Positions 1 to 5,870 of a DNA stretch of 12,379 nucleotides are shown piece after piece. The notes under the pieces are model-generated. The model ran no database searches. It saw only the letters and a program-made list of their open reading frames with translations, and had not been told where the DNA came from. The position numbers and the translations under genes are program-made. The DNA is from Deltaproteobacteria bacterium (GTDB lineage: Bacteria > Desulfobacterota > SM23-61), in assembly GCA_029857975.1 (NCBI GenBank), contig JAOUFX010000024.1:1-12379 (forward strand). The letters are read 5' to 3'. Numbering within the stretch: position 1 is the stretch's first letter; every line of letters begins with the position of its first letter.

Positions 1-1190
1 GTCCTTGGAATTACGAACCGGAGGTTACATCGAAATTTCAGTTTCCGCCGGCCAAGGAGATCAAGATTCATGATATTACCCTGCGGGACGGAGAGCAGCA
101 AGCGGGAATCGCCTATACTTTGGAAGATAAAATGAAAATCGCCAAGGCCTTGGCCGAAGCAGGAGTGCACCGCATCGAGACAGGAATGCCGGCGGTCTCT
201 AAGGAGGATGAACGGGCGATCAAGGAGATCGTTCAGGCAAATTTTGGGCCGGATATTTTCGCTTTTTCCCGGTGCATGGTTTCGGATGTGAAGCTGGCCA
301 AAGAGTGCGGGGTGAATGGGGTTGTGGTGGAGATTCCCTCGAGCGAGCATATCATCAAGCATGCTTACGGGTGGGAGTTGCAGAAAGCCATCGATCTTTC
401 TATCGGAGCCACTTTGCTGGCTAAGGAATTAGGCTTATACACGGTCTGGTTCCCGATCGATGCTTCGCGGGCGGATATGAATTGGTTTTTGGATTTGATC
501 GAAAAGATTTCCACCGAGGGGCATATGGATGCGTTGGCCGTGGTGGATACCTTCGGGGGTATTTCACCCCATGCCATTCCGCACCTGATCAAGAGGATTC
601 AGGAACGCGTTAAGAAACCTTTGGAGCCACATTTCCACGATGATTTTGGTATGGGAGTGGCCAACACGCTGATGGCCCTGGCGTGCGGGTGTACGGTGGC
701 CCACACCACAGTTACAGGAATCGGCGAGCGAGCGGGTAATGCCGCCATGGAAGAGTTGGTCCTGGCCCTTTTGACTATGTACGGGATTGACATAGGGATC
801 AAGACGGAGAAATTTTACAGCCTTTCCAAGTTAGTGCGGGAACTGTCCAACACGCAGATTCCTTCCAACCGCCCCATCGTGGGGGATACCCTCATGAACG
901 TGGAGTCCGGAATTGTGACCAGCTGGGTGAGGCGCTGCCGGGAGGAAAATCCACTGGAGCTTGGCCCGTTTGTTCCTTCCTTAGTTGGGCAACATCCCAT
1001 CGAGATCGTCATGGGCAAGAGCAGCGGGATCGATTCAGTGGCCGAATGGCTGGAAAAGATCGGCGCCGATGCCTCCCCGGAGCAGCGCGAGGCTCTCGTT
1101 TTAAAAGTGAAGGAAGCTTCGATCCGGAAGAAAGGGTTGCTGACGGAGCAGGAGTTTAAAAAGATCTTCGATCAAGTGGTTCACGGATAA
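1..1190 (+). CDS. LeuA/NifV-type acyltransferase (HMGL-like TIM barrel), 5' truncated by window edge
   Basis: This protein belongs to the DRE-TIM metallolyase superfamily, on the side of the condensing enzymes (isopropylmalate, homocitrate and citramalate synthases) that join acetyl-CoA to a 2-oxo acid. The frame is open from base 3 and 395 residues are visible. In that numbering the DxTLRDGEQ signature lies at residues 24-32 (bases 72-98), which only the synthases share, since HMG-CoA lyase has a different loop. The metal-binding HxH is HFHDDFG at residues 210-216, followed by AN, and GERAGNAAMEEL comes about 30 residues later. The C-terminal MGKSSG resembles the LGK(K/H)SG of NifV and CimA. 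There is no room for a LeuA-type C-terminal regulatory domain, so it is NifV-sized. The usual HND after the first metal ligand is HDD here. A TTG at 120 would cut off the catalytic motif and is not the start; the true start is upstream of the window. Substrate is unassigned. It is the only + strand gene here, so its link to the minus-strand cluster is unknown. Confidence 0.9.
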   Translation, partial: PWNYEPEVTSKFQFPPAKEIKIHDITLRDGEQQAGIAYTLEDKMKIAKALAEAGVHRIETGMPAVSKEDERAIKEIVQANFGPDIFAFSRCMVSDVKLAKECGVNGVVVEIPSSEHIIKHAYGWELQKAIDLSIGATLLAKELGLYTVWFPIDASRADMNWFLDLIEKISTEGHMDALAVVDTFGGISPHAIPHLIKRIQERVKKPLEPHFHDDFGMGVANTLMALACGCTVAHTTVTGIGERAGNAAMEELVLALLTMYGIDIGIKTEKFYSLSKLVRELSNTQIPSNRPIVGDTLMNVESGIVTSWVRRCREENPLELGPFVPSLVGQHPIEIVMGKSSGIDSVAEWLEKIGADASPEQREALVLKVKEASIRKKGLLTEQEFKKIFDQVVHG

Positions 1191-1197
1191 AAAAATA

Positions 1198-1256
1198 GGG
1201 TTCAAGGATTCAAGGGTTCCAAGGGGCCAAATGGTTTCTCTCCTTGGTTCCTTGGT
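1198..1256. repeat. Short direct/inverted repeats after the acyltransferase gene
   Basis: Degenerate copies of GGTTCAA, GGATTCAA and GGGTTCCAA follow each other, and CCTTGG TTCCTTGG lies in the opposite sense about 20 bases later. CCAAGG and CCTTGG could pair around an imperfect loop. It looks like low-complexity intergenic repeat material and carries no coding signal. No T-tract follows, so I do not call it a terminator. Confidence 0.4.
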
Positions 1257-1272
1257 AATATTCTTTCAAAAA

Positions 1273-1300
1273 TTGGAAGCTCCCTTCTCATTGATACAAT
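1273..1300 (+). promoter_or_regulatory. Sigma70-like promoter candidate ahead of a short ORF and terminator
   Basis: TTGGAA (1273-1278) and TACAAT (1295-1300) are separated by 16 bases, matching 4/6 and 5/6 of the sigma70 hexamers. A transcript would begin near 1307 and reach the terminator at 1345-1378, giving an RNA of about 70 nt. The next clear gene on this strand lies outside the window, so this promoter would serve either a small RNA or the small ORFs below. Confidence 0.35.
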
Positions 1301-1327
1301 GCCGTTTGTTTTACGGGAGAGGGATTA

Positions 1328-1426
1328 ATGGTAAAAAGGACGAGAAACCCCATTTCTCAAAAAGAGATGGGGTTTTTTGTTCCTAAGCGGAGTGCTGCGC
1401 AGAAGCGCAACCGCTGGCCTCAATGA
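1328..1426 (+). CDS. Candidate 32-residue small ORF spanning a terminator hairpin
   Basis: An ATG at 1328 follows a purine-rich GGGAGAGGG (1315-1323), a plausible ribosome binding site, about 20 bases after the predicted transcription start. The peptide is basic (begins MVKRTRNPISQKEMG, ends RNRWPQ) and stops with TGA at 1424-1426. The terminator hairpin at 1345-1378 lies inside this reading frame. This is either chance within a small RNA or a leader-peptide arrangement in which translation would disrupt the hairpin. I recognise no homolog, and the coding call is weak. Confidence 0.2.
   Translation: MVKRTRNPISQKEMGFFVPKRSAAQKRNRWPQ
1345..1378 (+). terminator. Rho-independent terminator
   Basis: The left arm AAACCCCATTTCTC (1345-1358) pairs with GAGATGGGGTTT (1364-1375) around an AAAAA loop, with two unpaired T in the left arm. 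A run of six T (1373-1378) follows directly. The reverse strand lacks a matching T-tract, so it works for + strand transcripts: the acyltransferase gene ending at 1190 or the short transcript starting near 1307. Confidence 0.75.
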
Positions 1427-1455
1427 TAGGCTCAGAAAATATGAAAGGAACTTTT

Positions 1456-1575
1456 ATGATGAAAGAAGTTGTAGGCGCAAAAGTATATAGTGTGTGGCTT
1501 GACGGGAATACGAACCATCTACCGGAACGCGAGGCCCCTGCAGCCCGCTTGCCTTCCAAAATGGTTACCAAGTAA
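1456..1575 (+). CDS. Candidate 39-residue small ORF
   Basis: ATG ATG at 1456-1461 is preceded by AAAGGA (1444-1449) at a good ribosome-binding distance. An in-frame ATG at 1441 has no such site. The peptide begins MMKEVVGAKVYSVWLDG and ends at TAA 1573-1575. I recognise no family. It lies just past the terminator at 1378 and runs toward the PIN toxin gene. It could be a real small protein, a gene remnant or chance. The opposite strand also has an open frame here (1383-1571), so coding is not distinguished by sequence alone. Confidence 0.2.
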   Translation: MMKEVVGAKVYSVWLDGNTNHLPEREAPAARLPSKMVTK

Positions 1576-1653
1576 ATAAACCTGACCTCGCGCCTTTCAT
1601 TAATGCAACGTAAGGATGTCCCTCATTTCCACGGCTGGGGTAAACTTTTGGCT

Positions 1654-2067
1654 TCACTTACCTCCGGAAAGATACTCATCAATGAACTGCCGTGGTCTCA
1701 TTACCTTTATCCCCCCAAACCCGGACACCTTCAATAAATGTCTGTCCCCGCTCACAATCACCTTGCACCTGCTCACAATAGCACAAGCAATCAACTTATC
1801 ATCATCTGGGTCTTCGCAGACGGATCCCCGCAAGATCTGATTCGGAAAGATTTCTGCGTTCGTGGTGACAAGATCAATGATCGGCTGAAGATTTATCCCC
1901 GGAAACCGCTCAGCCAATGTTTCGCCTACTCGTTGATACTCTTCAAGGATTTCCTGGGAAACGACCAGTTGCAGTTTTCCGTCCCGCCAAGCCTCAAGGA
2001 TCCGATAGGGAGGCCCGGCGAAAAAGACACCGGAAACAAAGATGTTGGTATCCAGAATGACTCTCAC
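1654..2067 (-). CDS. PIN-domain toxin (COG1569-type, VapC-like ribonuclease)
   Basis: This 137-residue protein is a PIN-fold, Mg-dependent ribonuclease of the 'putative toxin-antitoxin system toxin component, PIN family' group. The acidic active site is readable: D6 in ILDTN, a glutamate in the EEY helix (residues 42-44), EDPDDDKLIACA at 85-96 and SGDRHLL at 106-112. Length is normal for the family. The start is GTG at 2067, giving MRVILDTNIF, and it overlaps the antitoxin stop codon in a GTGA. This implies translational coupling to the antitoxin gene upstream. Such toxins cleave cellular RNA when the antitoxin is degraded; the target here is unknown. All catalytic acids are present, so it looks intact. 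Confidence 0.9.
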   Translation of the reverse strand: MRVILDTNIFVSGVFFAGPPYRILEAWRDGKLQLVVSQEILEEYQRVGETLAERFPGINLQPIIDLVTTNAEIFPNQILRGSVCEDPDDDKLIACAIVSRCKVIVSGDRHLLKVSGFGGIKVMRPRQFIDEYLSGGK

Positions 2068-2327
2068 CGTCGTCCCCGCACCCTGGCGATGGCAGCGGCG
2101 ACATCAGACTGCTTCATCCCGGTCTGCTTGGCTTGTTTGCGGGCTGCGGTGATCAAAGAACCAAATTCTTCCATGGCCGGAGGGGAAATGGCCTTGAGAA
2201 TCACCACATCATCCTTGCCCAAGACAACGAATTGAGACCCGGCTTTCAATCTGAGCTGTTTTCGGATATCTTCGGGAATGACAACCTGCCCTTTGGACGA
2301 CATTCTGGTGGTGGCGACATGCGGCAT
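2064..2327 (-). CDS. AbrB/MazE-type antitoxin (SpoVT-AbrB fold)
   Basis: This 87-residue protein has an N-terminal swapped-hairpin AbrB DNA-binding domain: residues 7-35 read TTRMSSKGQVVIPEDIRKQL followed by RLKAGSQFVVL, the typical consensus. The C-terminal part (about residues 48-87) is lysine/arginine-rich and would wrap the toxin. The ATG at 2327 is supported by AAGGAG seven bases upstream. It precedes the PIN toxin with a 4-base overlap, the usual antitoxin-first order. Family members neutralise the toxin by binding it and repress their own promoter. The palindrome at 2352-2365 is a natural binding site for that. Confidence 0.9.
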   Translation of the reverse strand: MPHVATTRMSSKGQVVIPEDIRKQLRLKAGSQFVVLGKDDVVILKAISPPAMEEFGSLITAARKQAKQTGMKQSDVAAAIARVRGRR

Positions 2328-2351
2328 AATTGCGCTCCTTCAATCATTTAA

Positions 2352-2365
2352 TCTTACCGGTAAGA
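2352..2365. promoter_or_regulatory. 14-bp perfect palindrome, probable TA operator
   Basis: TCTTACCGGTAAGA is a perfect inverted repeat without spacer, 25 bases ahead of the antitoxin ATG. It touches the downstream end of the predicted -10 box and covers the expected transcription start. That position suits repression by the AbrB-type antitoxin alone or with its toxin. Binding is inferred from position and symmetry only. Confidence 0.55.
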
Positions 2366-2393
2366 GTATAATCCGAGAAAAGATTTGTAGCAA
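2365..2393 (-). promoter_or_regulatory. Promoter of the toxin-antitoxin operon
   Basis: On the minus strand TTGCTA (2393-2388) and TATACT (2370-2365) are 17 bases apart, matching 4/6 and 5/6 of the sigma70 consensus. Transcription would start near 2358, about 30 bases before the antitoxin start codon and within the palindrome. Confidence 0.6.
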
Positions 2394-2531
2394 GATGAAA
2401 TATATTTGGATAGGGAATTATCTTCTTCGTCAAACGAATACAGGGGCGTTCGCCACAGGCAGGCATAGACCCGGTGAGAAATCCGAATAAGCGAACCTTC
2501 GGATATTCGCCATAGGGAAGCCGAGATATAG

Positions 2532-2702
2532 CGAGATTTCATCCGGGAAGATAAAAGCACGCAGATTTACAAGGAGGCCCGCAATCTCTACTCCAAAATT
2601 AAGGCAGAAACGGAATCAAAGACAACCACAATGCAGCGTAGGAAACAACGGATTCTACTGTTAGAAAAAACATTCTTTTTGCCCCCTAAAAACTCATTAT
2701 AG
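2532..2702 (+). pseudogene. Possible short coding remnant, family unknown
   Basis: A frame open from 2532 to a TAG at 2700-2702 encodes a lysine-rich, helix-like stretch beginning RDFIREDKSTQIYKEARNLY. It has no start codon or ribosome binding site at its left end, where a TAG (2529-2531) interrupts the frame. Composition looks protein-like up to about 2630 and becomes AT-rich and unlikely after that. I cannot name a parent family, and chance is a serious alternative. Confidence 0.15.
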
Positions 2703-2837
2703 GCCCTTTTCAGGAGGCAGAAATAGCAGAATTTAACGTCATATCAATTACTTAGCGTGGCCCGACCCCATACCGCGACATCCCCAACCCCAGCATCCCC
2801 AGGGTCCCGTTCAAGTGATTTTTTAGGGTCTGGAGCT

Positions 2838-2862
2838 TAAAATTGCATTTAGGGCTTGCAAT
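2838..2862 (-). terminator. Weak terminator-like hairpin after the PreA-like gene
   Basis: On the minus strand ATTGCA (2862-2857) pairs with TGCAAT (2847-2842) around a nine-base loop and is followed by only a short T-run (TTTT). It lies about 45 bases beyond the stop at 2905. The stem is short and AT-rich, so efficiency is doubtful. Confidence 0.25.
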
Positions 2863-2904
2863 AATCCTTCAAAGAAAAGGGAATGTCCAGAATTAAAGGG
2901 CATT

Positions 2905-4128
2905 TCATTTCCCGGGTTCTATCATTTTTATGGCTTTTTTCGGGCAGATGTCAATGCAGGTTGAGCAGCCCTGGCAGAGTTGCGGGTTGATCTCCGCTGA
3001 GGCATCGGTCAGGATAATGGCGTTGCAATGTCCGATCTCCACACACATCCCGCAGGAAGAGCATTTTTCAGGATCTACCTGGGCAACGCCGGCCCAGACC
3101 GTCAGCTCCGCTGCTGATTTAATCTCCTGAATGAGCAGATCGCGGAAATCCCTTACCGTCCGAAACCCCATCTTCTGCATGTAATTTTTCAAGGACTTCA
3201 TCCATTTTTCCAGAAAGCCGAACCCGTGGATCATGGTCTCGGTGCAAATTCCGACGGAGTCGGCGCCGCACATGATCATTTCTACGGCGTCTTCCATGGA
3301 AGCGATCCCGCCGGTCCCGATGATATGGGGGGAGGGTCCGACCATTTTGCGGATCTCAAAAACATCCCGCAGGGCCAGGGGCTTGATCCATGGTCCAGAA
3401 AGGCAACCCATGGTATTTTCCCCCTGCAGGTTATAAATGGGCTTTTGGTAGTTCCAGATGTCAATGGGAGGAATGCCCAGGCGATTGGCCACACTGCAAA
3501 CCGCCGCTGCCCCGGCCCCAAAGGCCACCTTAGAAACATCGGCGATCCGGCCTCCTTCCGGGGTAATTTTAGCGATGATGGGCAGGTGGGTAACCTCCCG
3601 GGTTTTCTCGAGCACCAGGCGCACCGAGGTTTCATCCTGGCCCATGCTTGCCCCGGAGGAAGGACGGTTCTCCTTGGTGGATTTTGCAGATACGTCCACA
3701 TTAAAGGACATATTCGGGCAGCAGAAGTTCAATTCGAGGATTTGCGCCCCGGCAGCCTCAAAACGCCGGGCCGCATCCTGCCAGCCATCCAGGTCCGCCT
3801 GGACATAAGAGTAGTTGGCAATGATGATCATCTCCCGGCATTTTTTCCGTGCTTCTTCCACCAAACGGAGTCCACTCTCCATATCCAGACGGAATTCAGC
3901 GGTGAAAGTGTGCAGTTTTTCTTTTTTCAGCCAGCGGTAACGGGGTTGATAATTAATATAAGGGACGGGGTTGAAAGTCTGTTTGATGACCGCCGCTCCC
4001 CAACCGCATTTCTCGGCGAGTTCTAACTGATCTACCCGTTTGGTTGTCGGCCCGGAAGCCACCATGAAGGGGTTTTTCAGTTCCACATTGCCGATTTTGA
4101 CTGGAAGATAAAAAAGCTCATCGTTCAT
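2905..4128 (-). CDS. PreA/dihydroorotate-dehydrogenase-like flavoprotein with C-terminal 2x[4Fe-4S] domain
   Basis: This 407-residue protein has an FMN-binding DHOD-type TIM barrel (about residues 5-330) fused to a ferredoxin domain (about 350-402), the architecture of PreA, the catalytic subunit of bacterial dihydropyrimidine dehydrogenase. Barrel markers are KNPFMVASGP (18-27), NFCCPN (134-139), AKITPEGG (186-193) and the phosphate-binding GTGGIAS (271-277). The ferredoxin cysteines are C356, C359, C362, C368, then C385, C388, C391, C395. The second set is canonical CX2CX2CX3CP, while the first has five residues before the fourth Cys. In mammalian DPD the catalytic Cys sits in an ACGQ loop; here that loop reads SMGQD (161-165). 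With no PreT partner beside it, a pyrimidine role is unproven and another C=C redox reaction is possible. The ATG at 4128 follows a strong GGGGAGG. Confidence 0.85.
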   Translation of the reverse strand: MNDELFYLPVKIGNVELKNPFMVASGPTTKRVDQLELAEKCGWGAAVIKQTFNPVPYINYQPRYRWLKKEKLHTFTAEFRLDMESGLRLVEEARKKCREMIIIANYSYVQADLDGWQDAARRFEAAGAQILELNFCCPNMSFNVDVSAKSTKENRPSSGASMGQDETSVRLVLEKTREVTHLPIIAKITPEGGRIADVSKVAFGAGAAAVCSVANRLGIPPIDIWNYQKPIYNLQGENTMGCLSGPWIKPLALRDVFEIRKMVGPSPHIIGTGGIASMEDAVEMIMCGADSVGICTETMIHGFGFLEKWMKSLKNYMQKMGFRTVRDFRDLLIQEIKSAAELTVWAGVAQVDPEKCSSCGMCVEIGHCNAIILTDASAEINPQLCQGCSTCIDICPKKAIKMIEPGK

Positions 4129-4145
4129 CTATTCCTCCCCAATAT

Positions 4146-4221
4146 CGTAAGTCGCGAGTCGCAAGTCGTGAGGGGGAAATCATATTTTGTACTCCTTACG
4201 CCTCACCCCTTACGCCTTACG
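4146..4221. repeat. Inverted arrays of a 7-bp repeat, 4 + 4 units
   Basis: The left array (4146-4173) reads CGTAAGT, CGCGAGT, CGCAAGT, CGTGAGG without gaps. The right array (4194-4221) reads CCTTACG, CCTCACC, CCTTACG, CCTTACG, whose reverse complement is the same heptad family (CGTAAGG, GGTGAGG). The two arms are separated by 20 AT-rich bases and could fold into a long imperfect hairpin. The right array ends at the base before the stop codon of the Gfo/Idh gene (4222). The element fills most of the gap between that gene and the PreA-like gene. Confidence 0.75.
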
Positions 4222-5412
4222 TCATGATAGACTAACTTTTCGTCCTTCCTCCATCGAAACATATCCCGCATATAATACCTCAGCCACCTGCTTGGCCAGA
4301 TCTAAATTTGTGCGGGGTTGGCGGTCGAAAGCAATGGCCTCCATGAAATCCTGAATTTCATGGGGGTACCCCAGGAGCCACTCTTCGTGCGGATTGGGGA
4401 ACGAAAGCCCGGCTTTGGTTTCCTGCTTCTCGTTAAAATAGACATCTTTAACCGGGGTGGGGTCAATGGTATAGAACTGGCAGACCCGAACCGGGCAGAG
4501 GTCAAATTTTATCCGGGCGTGGGAAAGACGGATGTCCATGTTGGATTCCATCCCGCCCAAAAGGTCATCAGCGGCGAAGAAGGTCCCTTTGGTATCATCG
4601 GTAAAGGTGATCGTGAGTTGCGACCAGGTCTCTACATCTCCCCAACCTGTCACCAAGGGACTTCCCTTTGTGCCGGTAAAGGCAGAAGTCTTAGTGAGGT
4701 CAGTTCCGTCCGCCCAAACCTCTCGAGCCAGGATGGGGTGGCCGAATTTTTTTTCTCCTTCAAACTGCTTCAGGAAAAGGCCGGCAGCAATAGGGTGAGC
4801 GCCCAGGCGGGCCATGGCTCCGCCCCCCGCATGCCGCCACCACTTGGCATACTCGGCATGGGAACCACTGTGGGATTCTTCCCCGCGCATCTCCAAAATG
4901 GCTCCGGAAACGAAACATTTTTCCATTAGCTCCAGAGCTTTTTTAAAAGCAGGGGCATGTACCCAGTTTTCGGCATAGCAAAATTTCACCGGATGGGCGG
5001 CCATTACCTCCGTAACTTTTTTTAAGTCGGCACGGACTTTTTGCAACATCTCTTTCTTAGGGATGGCGCCGATTCTTTCATCCGGCTCTCCCCGGCCGAA
5101 ATAACCCGTCAATGGTTTCTCGCAGATGATATGTTTATCGGCCTGGGCGGCTTGCAGGACCATAGGCAGGTGAAGAGCATTGGGGACAACAAGGTCCACT
5201 ACCTGAATCGACCCGTCGTCCAAAATATGCCGAAAGTCATCGTAACACTTGGGGATGCCAAAACGCTTGGCCAAGTCTTCAGCCCTGGCTTGGTTGATAT
5301 CCGCAATGGCAACGATTTCAACGGGAACCCCTTGCACCTGCTGGTAGGACCGCAGATGGAAAGCGGCAGCGAATCCTGCTCCCACGATCCCGACTTTCAC
5401 GGGCATAGTCAT
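4222..5412 (-). CDS. Gfo/Idh/MocA family NAD(P)-dependent oxidoreductase
   Basis: This 396-residue protein has an N-terminal Rossmann domain with VGIVGAGFAAAFH (residues 7-19), then the family's diagnostic EKP (98-100, in IICEKPLTG), and a C-terminal alpha/beta substrate domain. Family members oxidise or reduce sugars, inositols and related hydroxy compounds at a C-OH/C=O position. I start it at the ATG at 5412 because AAGGA lies eight bases upstream and the Rossmann strand begins five residues later. An upstream in-frame ATG at 5466 would add 18 uncharacteristic residues. The motif usually reading GGGALxDxGxH is GGGAMARLGAH (196-206), so the conserved Asp is Arg while the His is kept. Substrate is unknown. 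It lies 158 bases after the MoaD-like gene and 93 before the PreA-like gene, so cotranscription is uncertain. Confidence 0.88.
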   Translation of the reverse strand: MTMPVKVGIVGAGFAAAFHLRSYQQVQGVPVEIVAIADINQARAEDLAKRFGIPKCYDDFRHILDDGSIQVVDLVVPNALHLPMVLQAAQADKHIICEKPLTGYFGRGEPDERIGAIPKKEMLQKVRADLKKVTEVMAAHPVKFCYAENWVHAPAFKKALELMEKCFVSGAILEMRGEESHSGSHAEYAKWWRHAGGGAMARLGAHPIAAGLFLKQFEGEKKFGHPILAREVWADGTDLTKTSAFTGTKGSPLVTGWGDVETWSQLTITFTDDTKGTFFAADDLLGGMESNMDIRLSHARIKFDLCPVRVCQFYTIDPTPVKDVYFNEKQETKAGLSFPNPHEEWLLGYPHEIQDFMEAIAFDRQPRTNLDLAKQVAEVLYAGYVSMEEGRKVSLS

Positions 5413-5468
5413 CGCGTTTTTCCTTTTCGGAGAGGGATGGACTACTGAGGATAAGAGACTATTCATTA

Positions 5469-5497
5469 ACGCTAAAATCTTGAGCGGTGTTTGTCAA
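5469..5497 (-). promoter_or_regulatory. Possible promoter of the Gfo/Idh gene
   Basis: On the minus strand a perfect TTGACA (5497-5492) is followed 17 bases later by a poor TAGCGT (5474-5469, 3/6). It lies 57-85 bases ahead of the chosen start at 5412. The -35 box is striking but the -10 is weak, so an activator-dependent promoter or coincidence are both possible. Confidence 0.3.
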
Positions 5498-5570
5498 GGG
5501 AAAAGACCAGCTCGCCCATGGGAAATTAGAGTGACCCTGTAAGCCCCCATCACCCCCTTTTTTTAAATTT

Positions 5571-5870
5571 TTATCCCCCGCTGATAGGGAGAAAGATTGT
5601 GATCTTGTCTCCCTCCTGGACTGTTGAGGTTGACAGCTTGATCTTCTCCACGCTGATCCCATTTACCATGACCACATGAGTCTGTTCAAGATTCCTCGGC
5701 GTTGAAGACTGGGAGGATCCTGCCAGAGAAGTTTGATGCTTGCTGCTGAAAAGATCCACGACTCCCTTCACGGTTGTTTCCGGGGTCACCTCGACCTCTT
5801 CAATCAGCTCTCCGCCCCCTTGGCTGGGATGACCGTAAAATTTAACCGTCACCTTGATATTTTTTTTCAA
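5571..5870 (-). CDS. MoaD/ThiS-like ubiquitin-fold protein paired with the aldehyde oxidoreductase
   Basis: This 99-residue beta-grasp protein ends in LPISGG, the C-terminal Gly-Gly used by MoaD/ThiS sulfur carriers for adenylation and thiocarboxylation. The N-terminal strand KVTVKFYG and the EGDKITIFLP segment fit the fold. A Ser/Gln-rich stretch (about residues 42-60) lengthens a loop compared with the roughly 80-residue E. coli MoaD. The start is TTG at 5870, overlapping the TGA of the oxidoreductase gene by 4 bases, with AAGG about ten bases upstream. Standalone MoaD-like genes next to tungsten aldehyde oxidoreductases are common. The product probably supplies dithiolene sulfur for the tungstopterin cofactor, although a role specific to this enzyme is inferred only from the overlap. 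A GTG seven codons in is an alternative start. Confidence 0.82.
   Translation of the reverse strand: MKKNIKVTVKFYGHPSQGGGELIEEVEVTPETTVKGVVDLFSSKHQTSLAGSSQSSTPRNLEQTHVVMVNGISVEKIKLSTSTVQEGDKITIFLPISGG

Larger units (their letters stand above)
1191..1653. other. Gene-poor interval between acyltransferase and toxin genes
   Basis: No protein of recognised family is visible on either strand. The interval holds the repeats at 1198-1256, the promoter-like site, the terminator and two low-confidence small ORFs. Nothing further is seen in 1576-1653, including no clear terminator for the minus-strand toxin gene that ends at 1654. Confidence 0.6.
2328..2904. other. Interval without a convincing gene
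   Basis: It contains the TA promoter and palindrome, two overlapping small hairpins near 2481-2510, the possible remnant at 2532-2702, a C-rich stretch with two ATCCCCA copies (about 2779-2810), and a weak hairpin at 2842-2862. No RNA gene is recognised. Confidence 0.6.

Noticed and set aside
120..1190. Reading the acyltransferase gene as starting at TTG 120
   Set aside because: The frame is open to base 3 and the catalytic DxTLRDGEQ motif lies upstream of 120, so the gene enters from outside the window.
2354..2560. A 68-codon minus-strand frame upstream of the antitoxin
   Set aside because: It has no ribosome site or domain features, and it overlaps the TA promoter and hairpins.
3226..4026. 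A 266-codon open frame on the + strand
   Set aside because: It lies fully antisense to the well-supported PreA-like gene, and its translation shows no recognisable domain.
4146..4221. CRISPR array
   Set aside because: Units are only 7 bp, contiguous without spacers, and inverted; no cas genes are present.
4318..4929. A 203-codon open frame on the + strand
   Set aside because: It is antisense to the Gfo/Idh gene and has no family signature.
5413..5466. An 18-residue N-terminal extension of the Gfo/Idh protein
   Set aside because: The extension has no family features, while the ATG at 5412 has a well-placed AAGGA.
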